Shown: positions 6,989 to 15,286 of the stretch, one piece after another
Position numbering within the stretch: the stretch's first letter is position 1
How the letters are laid out: each line of letters starts with the position of its first letter
From: a virus
Virus record (IMG/VR): IMGVR_UViG_3300044631_000918
Coordinates: 1 to 30,915 of that record
Direction: 5' to 3' (one strand)
Length of the DNA stretch: 30,915 nucleotides
Position numbers and translations under genes: made by a program
The notes under the pieces: generated by a model
What the model was told of the DNA's origin: nothing
The model's input: the letters and a program-made list of their open reading frames with translations, nothing else
Databases searched by the model: none

Positions 6989-8175
6989 GCTTCCTCCGTC
7001 TCTTCGTCTTCTGGTTCGATGAACGGACCGAGTTTCGCGATCTCGTCGAGACCGGAGTTTATGATCTCCTGATAATCGTCGATGAGTTTCGGCTGAAGAG
7101 AGCATCGGCAGTTTGGATGCAAGGGAGGACCGTCGATCGACTCGTAGTTCAGGACGAGCGTGTTCTCTCCATCGGCTCCGAGGAGTTCGGTTCCCTTCTG
7201 AAAGAAGGAGTCCTCGAGCGCGACAGCGTTCTGAGAGAACGCATTGCTCGCGGCTTCGCAGAACTCGCAAGGGTCCGGAGCGAGGAGCCATGTCTTCCCC
7301 TCGACGATCCCCGTCGCTTTCCATGCTTCGACCTCAGCCTTTCGGCTTGCTCTCTGCGTCTCGGTTCGAGCGATCATCAAAGCGCGAGATCGAGTCGCTC
7401 GAGCCGCGTCTCCCTTTTCGCCGGCCCACTCTTGAACGTCGGACGCGATCTCAGGGATCGTCTTCCCGTCCTGAACTCCCGTCCCGATGATGTCGGAGAA
7501 CCGCTCGATCGTGTATCGGTTGACTCCTCGCGCGGCTCCTCGAGAGAGACGAACGCTCTCGGTTTCCGTGTAGGCTTCGAGTTCTCGTCGGCTCGGCCAG
7601 AAGTCCGGCGACGCTCTCGCGAGTTCCTTCACCGCGTCGACTCCGACCGAGATTCCCTGCGAGATCGCGGTCGAGAGATACGGTCGCATCGCTGCGACGA
7701 GTTCGCGGTCCCACTTCGACGAGCGGAGGATGTTCTCGACTTTGGCGGTTAGTTCACTCGTCGGAACGTCGGACTCGCGGAGTTCCTTCAGGACCGCGTC
7801 GACTTGTCGTCGGAAGACGCGGTCGACGCTTGCTGCGATCTTGTCTTCGTCCTTCCGGATCCGATCGAGTTCGCGCTCCGCGTCGTCCTTCGACGCTTTG
7901 CGTAGGATCGCTGCGGGGACGTAAGGTTCCGGCATCTCCTCGAGATGCTTCGACCAGAGAGAGAGAGCGGAGATCGACTTCGATCCGCAGGAGCCGCAGC
8001 CACAATCGCAGCCGGCGGACTTTTCCCGTTCTGCTTCGTCGACCGCGCTCGAGATCTCCCCGATCGCTTCCTCGAGATCGTCGATCTCTGCGGAGTCGTC
8101 GTCGATGCCGTCGAGTAGATCCTCCATCTCGGAGGTAACTCGCTCGAGTTCCGCGAGCATTTCTTCTTCGTTCAC
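6985..8175 (-). CDS. MuF-like head morphogenesis protein
   Basis: In this 396-residue protein the C-terminal part carries the phage Mu gpF signature: IARTETQRASRKAEVEAW, then WLLAPDPCEFCEAA and GPPLHPNCRCSLQP. It is a minor capsid/head morphogenesis factor, normally bound near the portal inside the head. The first 50 residues are an acidic coiled coil, followed by an unusual cysteine cluster at 56-63 (CDCGCGSC). GTG 8173-8175 overlaps the portal stop. The downstream GTGA overlap couples it to the protease. Confidence 0.9.
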   Translation of the reverse strand: MNEEEMLAELERVTSEMEDLLDGIDDDSAEIDDLEEAIGEISSAVDEAEREKSAGCDCGCGSCGSKSISALSLWSKHLEEMPEPYVPAAILRKASKDDAERELDRIRKDEDKIAASVDRVFRRQVDAVLKELRESDVPTSELTAKVENILRSSKWDRELVAAMRPYLSTAISQGISVGVDAVKELARASPDFWPSRRELEAYTETESVRLSRGAARGVNRYTIERFSDIIGTGVQDGKTIPEIASDVQEWAGEKGDAARATRSRALMIARTETQRASRKAEVEAWKATGIVEGKTWLLAPDPCEFCEAASNAFSQNAVALEDSFFQKGTELLGADGENTLVLNYESIDGPPLHPNCRCSLQPKLIDDYQEIINSGLDEIAKLGPFIEPEDEETEEA

Positions 8176-10631
8176 TTCTTCCCTCCGATCGGATCGTATC
8201 CGTACTTTGCGACGAAATCGGCGCGGAGTTTGTTCGTCGCTTCACGCGCTGCGATCGCGGCTTTCTGCTTCTCTGCGACTCGCGCCTGAAGGTCTGCGAG
8301 TTTCGCGGTCGATCGCTCGATCGCTCGCGATGCTGTCGGCTGCTTCGGCTTGTCGGTTCCAAAGATCCGGTCCATCGCAGCCGCGACGCGCTTGTCGATG
8401 TCTGCTTTGGATCTCGAGTTGAGCGAGTCGAGTTTCGCCTGAGTACTCGCTCTCTCCTTTTTCAAGGCTGCGAGTTTGCGATCGAGTTTCGCGACCTCTC
8501 GATTCGTCTCGGCTTGCGTCCCCTCGATTCGATCTCGGAGACGCTCCTTTCGCTGTCGCGGCTTTCGACCGCTCGAGCGCGAAGACGATCGACTCGATCC
8601 TCCAGAGTCTCCGCCTCCGCCTCCGCTCGCGCCTCCGCAAGTGTTCCCCTCTTCGAATCCCTCGGAGCCGACTCCGCAGTTTTTCTCGAGTAGAACGCTC
8701 GACGACTTAGCCTTTCTCTCTGCGAGACGCTCGCGCTCGCGATCGAACTCGTCGACCTTGCGCGAGGACCACGCGAAACCGTCGTCCCCTCCCCAACCAT
8801 TCCACGCTTGCCAACCGCGACCCTGCTCATCCCACGTCGCTCCCTGCTTGTCGCTCGCGTGTCGCTCGAAGTAGGAGACCATGCGTCGAATCGTGTCCTC
8901 CGAGAGCGGCTTCCGATTCGCGAGGTCTCGCGCTCGAGCGATGCCGACCGCCGTCATCCCGCGCTGCGACTCCGGCTTCGATGCGCGGACCTCGAGAGCG
9001 CGTCGAGCGTTCTCCGCGACCGTCTTCGGCGGGACCGTGTCGATATCCGAGAGAGCCTTCTGAGAGACCTCGAGCGACTTCCCTTCTCGGCACATTGAGT
9101 ACGCGATCGCGATCGCTTGCTCTTCGGGATAGCCTTCCTCGAGGAGCGTCGGAATCTTGCCGGCGACACAATCTGAGAGCGCGTCCTTCTGCTCGAGCGT
9201 ACCGCTCGGAGGTTCCGCAAGGTCTGGAGCCTCATCGAGAGGACCGACGAGACCGTCTGGAGCCTCCGTCGCTGCGAGAGGCTGCGGAGCCGGCATCATC
9301 GCAGCCGGACCGCCGAGCGGTTGTCCGTTGACGAGAGCGCGATCCGCGAAGGGATCGTCGATCGGCTCGCGACCTTCTTCGAGCCGCGCTTCATTGATTG
9401 TCATCCAACCGCCAGAGACGGCGGTCCTCCGCTCCTCGAGTTCGAGCCGGCGGTCCTCGACGACCGGGTTATCGTAAGAGAGGAAAGCGTCGTCCTCGAT
9501 TCCGAATAGAGGGAGGAGAGACTGGTTCAGCGTCTCTTCGTCCATGCGAAGCATCGGAAGGACCGTCGACTCGCGCCACATCGAGTAGCCGGTCTGCGCG
9601 GAAGCGAGGTTCGGATCGTTCGCTCGGAGCATCGAGACAGGGACTCCGAAGATCGCCGCGATCTCCTCGACGATGTCGGTTCGTCCGCCGAGTTCCTTTG
9701 GAGGAAACGAGAGAGGCTTGATGTCGATATCTGCGGTCGACGTGAGGAAGCGACCAGTCCTCCGCGCTCCGCGAAGTTTCTCGTCGATCTGCGCTTCGAG
9801 ACGCTCGATCTCATCGGGAGAAGCGTCTCCCTTTATGGACATAAGGTAGTCCGGTCGCGCTTTGTTCTCGAAGAACGAGAGGTCCATCTCATGGACCGCA
9901 GCGTTCATCTGGACCGCTCCCCACGCGGCTTCGACCTTGCCGATCCCGTAGTAAAGGTCCGCCGGATTCGGTCGCTTGAAGTGGATCACTTCGTCCGGTG
10001 CGAAAATCTTTCGCTGCTCTCGGCTTGCTCCGTAGAGATAAGCGTCGATGAAAGTCTCTTTCCCCGGGACGATCTCGACGAACTGCGACGGCATCGTCCA
10101 GAGTTCGACCGGCTGCTTCGTCGTCGCGTCGAGAACGGGGTGAAGATAGGCGTTCCCCGTGAGTTCGGTATACAAGATCCGGAGGACGGTCGCGTCGTAG
10201 CCGTTCTGGTACGGGTTGACCTTCGAGAGAAGATCGAGAAGAGGATGAGTGTCCGTCACTTCCTCGAAGTCGCTTCCGTACTCCGCAGCCTTGCGGACGA
10301 CGTAGTTCGATGGACGCTGCTCGAGATCGCCGGCGATGAAAGCCTTCACGCGACGCGATGTCTTTCGCGTGTTCCAGAGTTTGACTCCGGTCGATCGGTT
10401 CCGAACGTAGAGACGGAGCGGAGTCGACGCGACCGCGATCGCGTTCAGGTTCGCGGCTGCGTAGATCCAAGATCGGTAGTTTGCGACGGCTCCGTACGGA
10501 GAGAACGTTTGTCGCTTCCCTTCGTTGCTTCCTCCTCCAGAGACGACGAAAGCCGTCGAGCGTTGCCACTTCTCCGAAGACGTGACGGCTTTTTGGTTGA
10601 ATGCGGCTCGGATTCGTTCGAGGAAGTTCAT
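8172..10631 (-). CDS. Portal protein with a long multi-domain C-terminal extension
   Basis: Residues 1 to about 430 of this 819-residue protein are an HK97-type portal (IYAAANLNAIAVASTPLRLY, VIHFKRPNPADLYYGIGKVEAAW, FGVPVSMLRANDPN). The portal forms the dodecameric DNA entry ring. The rest is extra: a CVAGKIPTLLEEGYPEEQAIAIAYSMC module (488-514); a TAVGIARARDLANRKPLSEDT module with WNGWGGDDGFAWSSRK (560-625), known from phage head proteins; a CGVGSEGFEEGNTC motif (652-665); a Ser/Gly linker; and a coiled coil (695-800). Ordinary portals have 400-550 residues. ATG overlaps the terminase stop. Confidence 0.9.
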   Translation of the reverse strand: MNFLERIRAAFNQKAVTSSEKWQRSTAFVVSGGGSNEGKRQTFSPYGAVANYRSWIYAAANLNAIAVASTPLRLYVRNRSTGVKLWNTRKTSRRVKAFIAGDLEQRPSNYVVRKAAEYGSDFEEVTDTHPLLDLLSKVNPYQNGYDATVLRILYTELTGNAYLHPVLDATTKQPVELWTMPSQFVEIVPGKETFIDAYLYGASREQRKIFAPDEVIHFKRPNPADLYYGIGKVEAAWGAVQMNAAVHEMDLSFFENKARPDYLMSIKGDASPDEIERLEAQIDEKLRGARRTGRFLTSTADIDIKPLSFPPKELGGRTDIVEEIAAIFGVPVSMLRANDPNLASAQTGYSMWRESTVLPMLRMDEETLNQSLLPLFGIEDDAFLSYDNPVVEDRRLELEERRTAVSGGWMTINEARLEEGREPIDDPFADRALVNGQPLGGPAAMMPAPQPLAATEAPDGLVGPLDEAPDLAEPPSGTLEQKDALSDCVAGKIPTLLEEGYPEEQAIAIAYSMCREGKSLEVSQKALSDIDTVPPKTVAENARRALEVRASKPESQRGMTAVGIARARDLANRKPLSEDTIRRMVSYFERHASDKQGATWDEQGRGWQAWNGWGGDDGFAWSSRKVDEFDRERERLAERKAKSSSVLLEKNCGVGSEGFEEGNTCGGASGGGGGDSGGSSRSSSRSSGRKPRQRKERLRDRIEGTQAETNREVAKLDRKLAALKKERASTQAKLDSLNSRSKADIDKRVAAAMDRIFGTDKPKQPTASRAIERSTAKLADLQARVAEKQKAAIAAREATNKLRADFVAKYGYDPIGGKK

Positions 10632-11806
10632 AGAACCTTCAGTAGAAGAGGACGACGCGAGCGACGCGCGAGGACCGCAAGCGCGAGAGCGCAGACTCCG
10701 TCGTCGTGTCCGACCGTCGCTTCGTAGGAGACGTGCTTTCCTGAGTATCGGAAGCCGAACGACTCGAGTTCACTACGGAGGAAGCCTTCAGGGAAACGGA
10801 TCTCGCGCGTCTGGATCGCGAGTTGAAGACCTTCGACGAGTTGCTGCTTCGTCTGCGCGGTGAACTTGAATCCCTCTACCTTTCGACAGACCTTCCGAAG
10901 ATCCTCGACGATCGGATCTCCGACTCCAGTCGAGTCGATCTGCGCGGGGAGGTTTCCGATTGTCTTCGCGAGACGTTCGCGAGTGACGGACCACGGGGAC
11001 TGCCATCTCTCGAGACGGCAGACGCGACCCTCGCGATCGAGACCGACTAGGACCGTCCAGTCGTGACTCTTCGCGAGGTCGACTCCGAAACACTCTGGAG
11101 CGTCTGAGGAGAGAGGAGAGAGACAGTCGCGGATCGCATCGAGTCCGAAGGGATTCCCTCCGTCCTCTGCGGGGATTCCTTCCATCTCCTGCGCGAACAC
11201 TTCAGGAGGGAGCATCCTCCGCGCGGCTTCGATCTCTTCGGGGTCCATGTACGGATTTGACGCGGAGCCGAGCCGGAAAGAACGCCAGAGACCGGAGTCG
11301 TCCTTCTCTCCCTGAAGGTAGAGTTTGTGAAAGTCTCCGGTTCCCTTCGGAGTACCGAGGAAGATCGCGGATCCGCGCCGGCTCGAGAGCGTCGGATAGA
11401 TCGCAGCCGACCAGATCGCGAAGAGGTTCCGCGCGAAGCCGGCCTCGTCGATGATCACTCGATCATATTCGCGACCGCGTCCCGCGTCTTCGTCTTCCGT
11501 CGTCCAGAAGTCGAGCGCGGCTCCCGTCTTGAACTCGAAGCGACGCTCGACGCGATCGACTCGAGAGACGAGAGGCTTCAGAGCCTTCTCGAAGTCGCGC
11601 ATCGGCTGCGCGAGATACTTGTACGTCGGAGCAAACCAAGCGACGAGACGACCTCTGAGGATGTCGTCGATGAGGACTTGCTCTCCGAACGTCGTCTTTC
11701 CCCAACGACGACCGATCTCGAGGACGGAGAACCGAGCGAGCCGCGAATAGACCTCCCGCTGAGAAGCGTGAAGGACGGACTCGATCGCGGGGACGCGGAC
11801 TTTCAT
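10628..11806 (-). CDS. terL: Terminase large subunit
   Basis: This 392-residue protein has the packaging ATPase motifs: a Walker A-like EIGRRWGKTT (30-39), Walker B RVIIDE (116-121) and a coupling motif LGTPKG (150-155). The RNase H-like nuclease follows, with acidic residues in GVDLAKSHDW (D243), DSTGVGDP (D291) and HDDG (D368/D369). It drives DNA into the prohead and cuts the concatemer. It is slightly short for the family but has both domains. It overlaps the small subunit and portal genes by 4 nt each. Confidence 0.95.
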   Translation of the reverse strand: MKVRVPAIESVLHASQREVYSRLARFSVLEIGRRWGKTTFGEQVLIDDILRGRLVAWFAPTYKYLAQPMRDFEKALKPLVSRVDRVERRFEFKTGAALDFWTTEDEDAGRGREYDRVIIDEAGFARNLFAIWSAAIYPTLSSRRGSAIFLGTPKGTGDFHKLYLQGEKDDSGLWRSFRLGSASNPYMDPEEIEAARRMLPPEVFAQEMEGIPAEDGGNPFGLDAIRDCLSPLSSDAPECFGVDLAKSHDWTVLVGLDREGRVCRLERWQSPWSVTRERLAKTIGNLPAQIDSTGVGDPIVEDLRKVCRKVEGFKFTAQTKQQLVEGLQLAIQTREIRFPEGFLRSELESFGFRYSGKHVSYEATVGHDDGVCALALAVLARRSRRPLLLKVL

Positions 11807-12126
11807 TCAGACTTCGGAGCGATGCGCTCGATCTCGACGACCTCTTCGCGGATCGTCTCCTCGCTCCGCTCCTTCTGTCCGAGGATCTGCTTTCCGAGCC
11901 AGATCAGCATCGCGACGTTTCCCTCGCTTGCCTTCTTCCATTGAAGCCGGCGAAGACTGGTCTTCATCTTCGCGGATCCCTTCGCGATCGCTTCGCGACA
12001 GTCCGCGCGTTTCTGGAGCGTTCGATCGGAGCATCCTACGAGGAAGCCGATCTCCTCCTGAGTGCAACCGATCGCGGCTGCGGCTTCGATCTGTCGGAGG
12101 TCAAGTTCGAGTCGCGGTCGAGCCAC
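11803..12126 (-). CDS. terS: Terminase small subunit
   Basis: This 107-residue protein starts MARPRLELDLRQIEAAAAIGC and has a helix-turn-helix (TQEEIGFLVGCSDRTLQKRAD) followed by a helical oligomerisation region (WKKASEGNVAMLIWLGKQILGQK), the standard small terminase pattern. It recognises viral DNA and loads the large subunit, whose gene follows with a 4-nt overlap. The start is GTG at 12124-12126, inside the last 26 nt of the methyltransferase gene. Confidence 0.9.
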   Translation of the reverse strand: MARPRLELDLRQIEAAAAIGCTQEEIGFLVGCSDRTLQKRADCREAIAKGSAKMKTSLRRLQWKKASEGNVAMLIWLGKQILGQKERSEETIREEVVEIERIAPKSE

Positions 12127-13297
12127 GTTCCGCCTTCCTTCCGGTTAGTTTCTCCCAACGTGAGACGATGACATCGCAATACGCGGGAGAGATTTCGAGA
12201 CCGAAGCAGCGACGCTTCAGTTGCTCGGCTGCGAGAAACGTCGATCCAGATCCTCCGAACGGCTCGAAGACGAGACCGCTCGGAGGACATGAGTTCCCGA
12301 TCGCTCGAGCCGGTAGAGCGACTGGTTTCTGCGTCGGATGTTCGTAGTCGCTCGAAGAGTCTCTGCTGATCTGCCAGACATCGGACGCGGCTTCCTCCGT
12401 CCTCGCTCCGTACCATTTCTCGAGCGATCCTCCGCCGGACTTGTATCCGTGAAAAATGATCTCGTATTGATTGTGATAGCCGTTCGGCTTCATCGTGAAG
12501 CCGTTCTTCTTCCAGATTAAATGTCTCGGAAGTTGCCGACAATGCTTCTCGAATAGTTTCTGATAGAGGTACAGGTTTCCTTCACCTCCGCAGAAGTAGA
12601 GCCGCGCGTCGTCCTTCGTCGCGATTGTAACTGCGAGATCGAAAGAGAACGGAATCGCGGTCTGCGTGAGATCGCCGGCGATCATCGTCGGTCTTCCGTT
12701 TTTGCTCCCTTGAATGTTGACACCGTACGGAGGATCGGTGAAGACGACATCAGCCTTCTCTCCGTTCATCAATCGCTCGACATCCTCAGACTTCGTCGAG
12801 TCTCCGCAGAGCAAGCGATGATCTCCGAGAATCCAGAGGTCGCCGCTCTTCGTGATCGGATCGACTGGAGCGTCTGGAACTTCGTCCTCCGTCACTTCAT
12901 CGGGAGCGAGTAGAGCGTCGATCTCCTTCGCATCGAATCCGGTCGCGAGCGCGAGATCCTCATCCTCGATCTGGAGAGCCGCGAGAGTCTGCGAGAGAAC
13001 GTCATCGTCCCACTCCGCGAGTTCACTCGAGCGATTGTCCGCGATCGCGTACGCGGTCGCTTCGCTTCCCGAGAGAGGAGATCGGACGATCGCGATCTCT
13101 TTCCATCCGAGAGACTTCGCAGCCGCGAGAGTTCCGTTTCCGGCTCGGACGACTCCGCTCGCGTCGACGACGATCGGCTTTTGCTGTCCGAATCGCTGAA
13201 GACTCGACCGGATCGCTCCGAGGTTCTTCTCGTCGTGTTTCCGAGCGTTCGCCGGATCGAAGACGAGCGTGTCAATCTTCACGAGTTCCGTCTTCAT
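12101..13297 (-). CDS. ParB-domain DNA methyltransferase (beta-class, DPPY)
   Basis: This 398-residue protein has an N-terminal ParB/Srx-like domain (about 1-110; VRAGNGTLAAAKSLGW and AYAIADNR are typical). The methyltransferase domain follows, with TDPPYGV (DPPY at 188-191), HPTQKP (320-325) and the SAM-binding FEPFGGSGST (344-353). Motif IV before motif I means the beta class. DPPY suggests methylation of adenine N6 (or cytosine N4). Such ParB-methyltransferases are common next to phage terminases and may protect phage DNA or mark packaging sites. No cognate endonuclease is adjacent. Confidence 0.92.
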   Translation of the reverse strand: MKTELVKIDTLVFDPANARKHDEKNLGAIRSSLQRFGQQKPIVVDASGVVRAGNGTLAAAKSLGWKEIAIVRSPLSGSEATAYAIADNRSSELAEWDDDVLSQTLAALQIEDEDLALATGFDAKEIDALLAPDEVTEDEVPDAPVDPITKSGDLWILGDHRLLCGDSTKSEDVERLMNGEKADVVFTDPPYGVNIQGSKNGRPTMIAGDLTQTAIPFSFDLAVTIATKDDARLYFCGGEGNLYLYQKLFEKHCRQLPRHLIWKKNGFTMKPNGYHNQYEIIFHGYKSGGGSLEKWYGARTEEAASDVWQISRDSSSDYEHPTQKPVALPARAIGNSCPPSGLVFEPFGGSGSTFLAAEQLKRRCFGLEISPAYCDVIVSRWEKLTGRKAERGSTATRT

Positions 13298-13965
13298 GCT
13301 TCCTCCGCGTTTAGTTGCTCGATGATCTTTCGCGCTCGAGACTCCGACTCGTAACGTATCTCGGCTGCGAAGTGTCGAGCGTTTTTCGCGTCGACGAGTG
13401 ACGGATGAATCCACCAGTCCTCAACGGGTACGAGTCCGTGTCGACCGCTCTCATATCTCGCGATCATCCGGACGTCTTCCGCGACGCGCTCGTATCCGAA
13501 GCCTTCGAGGATGCCGTTCATCGCGAACTTTACGATCGAGTTTCCCCGATAGCGATCATGCTCGACCGTGAGAACTCGGAAGAGAACTCGATCGAGCGGA
13601 AGTCCAGAGAGACAAGACAGAGTCACTTCCGGCGGCTCGAGATCGAGCGAGAGAAAGTCGATCGTGTCATCGTCTTTCTTCGCGAGTTCGACGATCGCGT
13701 CGACGACCTTCCGATCGAGAGCGTCTCCGAAGATCTTGTTCGCGCTCGATCGCTTCTCGATGAGCGCGTCCTTCGTCGCGATATCCGCGAGGATCCCCGA
13801 CCAACCAAAGAACCGCTCGAGAGTGAAGGTATTCGAGAACTCCTTCGGATCGCCGGCTCCGAGGTCGACGAAGGTTCCTCCGATCTTTCCGTCGAGCGCG
13901 AGCGCGACGAAAGCATCCTGTCCGGCTTGCGCGGTCGACTTCACGTCGATTTCTTCCTTCTCCAT
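13294..13965 (-). CDS. FkbM-family SAM methyltransferase
   Basis: This 223-residue protein has the FkbM (Methyltransf_21) architecture: AQAGQDAFVALALDGK near the start, SAM motif FVDLGAGDP (32-40), WSGILADI, DFLSLDLEPPE and a late VEHDRY segment. FkbM enzymes usually O-methylate sugars or small molecules. The ATG follows AGGAGAGACACA, and its stop overlaps the DNA methyltransferase start (ATGA). With the glycosyltransferase at 3218-4336 it may belong to a glycan-modification set. The target is unknown. Confidence 0.8.
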   Translation of the reverse strand: MEKEEIDVKSTAQAGQDAFVALALDGKIGGTFVDLGAGDPKEFSNTFTLERFFGWSGILADIATKDALIEKRSSANKIFGDALDRKVVDAIVELAKKDDDTIDFLSLDLEPPEVTLSCLSGLPLDRVLFRVLTVEHDRYRGNSIVKFAMNGILEGFGYERVAEDVRMIARYESGRHGLVPVEDWWIHPSLVDAKNARHFAAEIRYESESRARKIIEQLNAEEA

Positions 13966-13975
13966 TGTGTCTCTC

Positions 13976-14335
13976 CTATCTCTGGAGGATCTCGTCGATC
14001 CGCGACGATGTTAGCAAGCCGAGCGAGCCTAGGTACTCCATGCCGGCGACGGTTACGGGATCGTCTGAGACGACTTCGTTCGCAGCCTGAGCGAGCGCGA
14101 GGAAGCGTCGCGTCGGAGCGTCGGAATCCGACGCGACGAGAATCGCGTCGAGTTCCGCCGGCGTGAACCGACCGAGGAACTCGTAGGAGGTCCATCGAGC
14201 CGCGAGGAAGGTTCCGAGTTCGTAGACCGCTCCGATTCGCGCGGTCCCGTCATCGGGGACGCATCCCTTCGGACGCTCGTCGGAGACGACGAGAGCGACG
14301 ACGACGTTCTGAGCATCAAGACGAGCGAAGTTCAT
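13976..14335 (-). CDS. Unknown protein downstream of the fibre gene
   Basis: This 119-residue protein starts MNFARLDAQNVVVALVVSDERPKGCVP. Its start overlaps the stop of the LamG-like gene (ATGA). The N-terminus resembles small fibre-associated or tail fibre assembly-like proteins. The rest (FTPAELDAILVASDSDAPTRRFLALAQAANE) looks helical with an AELDAI pattern common in phage proteins next to fibres. A chaperone or fibre-linked role is only a guess from position. Confidence 0.65.
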   Translation of the reverse strand: MNFARLDAQNVVVALVVSDERPKGCVPDDGTARIGAVYELGTFLAARWTSYEFLGRFTPAELDAILVASDSDAPTRRFLALAQAANEVVSDDPVTVAGMEYLGSLGLLTSSRIDEILQR

Positions 14336-15033
14336 CGCGAGACCTCCTGTCGGAACTCGAGGTAGTCCATGAAGAAGGTTCTCGATGTCGTTCCAAGTGC
14401 TTTGATAATCATCGCGAGAACTCCCGCCGTGATCGAAGTCCCGCTCTGGAGATTCGCGACGACGGTTCCGACTCGGTTTCCGTCGATCCAGAACTCGGTC
14501 GACGATGCGTCCGCGTTTATGATGATCTCGAGCCGATACCAAGTCGAAGCCGCGACCGCGACTCCCGTGTCGAGTTGAGTCAAACTCGAAGCATTGTCGA
14601 CGAGGTAGATCTGCCACTTCCCCGAGTTGATGTTGTCGCGGTATCTGAAGTGCGCTCCGATCGCGTCCGTGATGAGAGTCGTCTGGTTTCCGAAGCCGAT
14701 CTTCAGTCCGTAGCGATTCGTACCGTCTGAAAGCGAAGACGGCGTGAGGATCATCGCGCAGAGAGAGAGACGACCGTATCCGAAGACGATCTGGTCGACG
14801 ATCGGAGTCTGGATCTGAGCGCGTCCCGTCGTCGTCGTTCCCGTCGCGATCGACGCGATCCCGTAGCGATTCGATACGGATCCGATCGTCGCGAGAACGG
14901 ACGCGAAAGAGACGGCGGCTCCGGTTCCCGAAGTCGCGGACGCGAACGGAGACACTACCGCCATGTCGGACGCTTGCAAGATCGAGCGTTTCGCGTCGAG
15001 ATAGTCTGTCGCTGAGGGAACTCGAAGAAGCAT
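14332..15033 (-). CDS. LamG/concanavalin-like fibre or virion-surface protein
   Basis: This 233-residue protein has a helical N-terminus (MLLRVPSATDYLDAKRS), then an all-beta domain. NSGKWQIYLVDNASSL, TWYRLEIIINADASSTEFWIDGNRVG and TFFMDYLEFRQE look like a LamG/laminin-type jelly roll (W-Y-R-L-E-I and W-I-D-G-x-x-V-G motifs). Such domains bind carbohydrates in phage fibres and head fibres. It lies apart from the main tail module, between the possible lysis genes and the FkbM gene. Confidence 0.7.
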   Translation of the reverse strand: MLLRVPSATDYLDAKRSILQASDMAVVSPFASATSGTGAAVSFASVLATIGSVSNRYGIASIATGTTTTGRAQIQTPIVDQIVFGYGRLSLCAMILTPSSLSDGTNRYGLKIGFGNQTTLITDAIGAHFRYRDNINSGKWQIYLVDNASSLTQLDTGVAVAASTWYRLEIIINADASSTEFWIDGNRVGTVVANLQSGTSITAGVLAMIIKALGTTSRTFFMDYLEFRQEVSR

Positions 15034-15034
15034 T

Positions 15035-15286
15035 TCATGTACCTCGCGCTCGATCGTAACCGTGAAGACGTTCGAACTCTCGCAAGGCTTGCGGATGAAC
15101 TCGTCGGTCCTTCGAGAACGGGATTCGCATCCCGCGAAGGACTCCCGTGTCGATCCACTTCGCGACGGTTCTCATCGAGACTCCGAGCCGAGCCGCGACT
15201 TCTCCCGTCGTCAACCAACGAACACAAGTCTCTCCCGGCTGCGAGAGTCTCGGCTGAATCTTGCTCCGCGCTTTATTCGTCGACAT
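15035..15286 (-). CDS. Excisionase-type HTH DNA-binding protein
   Basis: This 83-residue protein contains a MerR/excisionase-like winged helix-turn-helix: WLTTGEVAARLGVSMRTVAKWIDTG, then RIPFSKDRRVHPQALREFER. Members bind DNA as small regulators or recombination directionality factors. No integrase is seen, so a regulatory role is more likely. ATG 15284-15286 lies within the end of the lipoprotein gene (14-nt overlap) and lacks a Shine-Dalgarno, so translation may be coupled or the start may be further in. Confidence 0.78.
   Translation of the reverse strand: MSTNKARSKIQPRLSQPGETCVRWLTTGEVAARLGVSMRTVAKWIDTGVLRGMRIPFSKDRRVHPQALREFERLHGYDRARGT

Noticed and set aside
9891-10727. Long plus-strand open frames (here 278 codons; also 13405-14166, 7117-7752, 11327-11944, 18599-19141, 29406-30506)
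   Set aside because: They mirror strong minus-strand genes. The preferred codons (CTC/GAG, TCG/CGA, GTC/GAC) are reverse complements, so antisense frames stay open. Translations are Arg/Ser-rich with no recognisable features.
12036-12542. 168-codon minus-strand frame inside the methyltransferase gene
   Set aside because: Out-of-frame shadow of conserved methyltransferase motifs.
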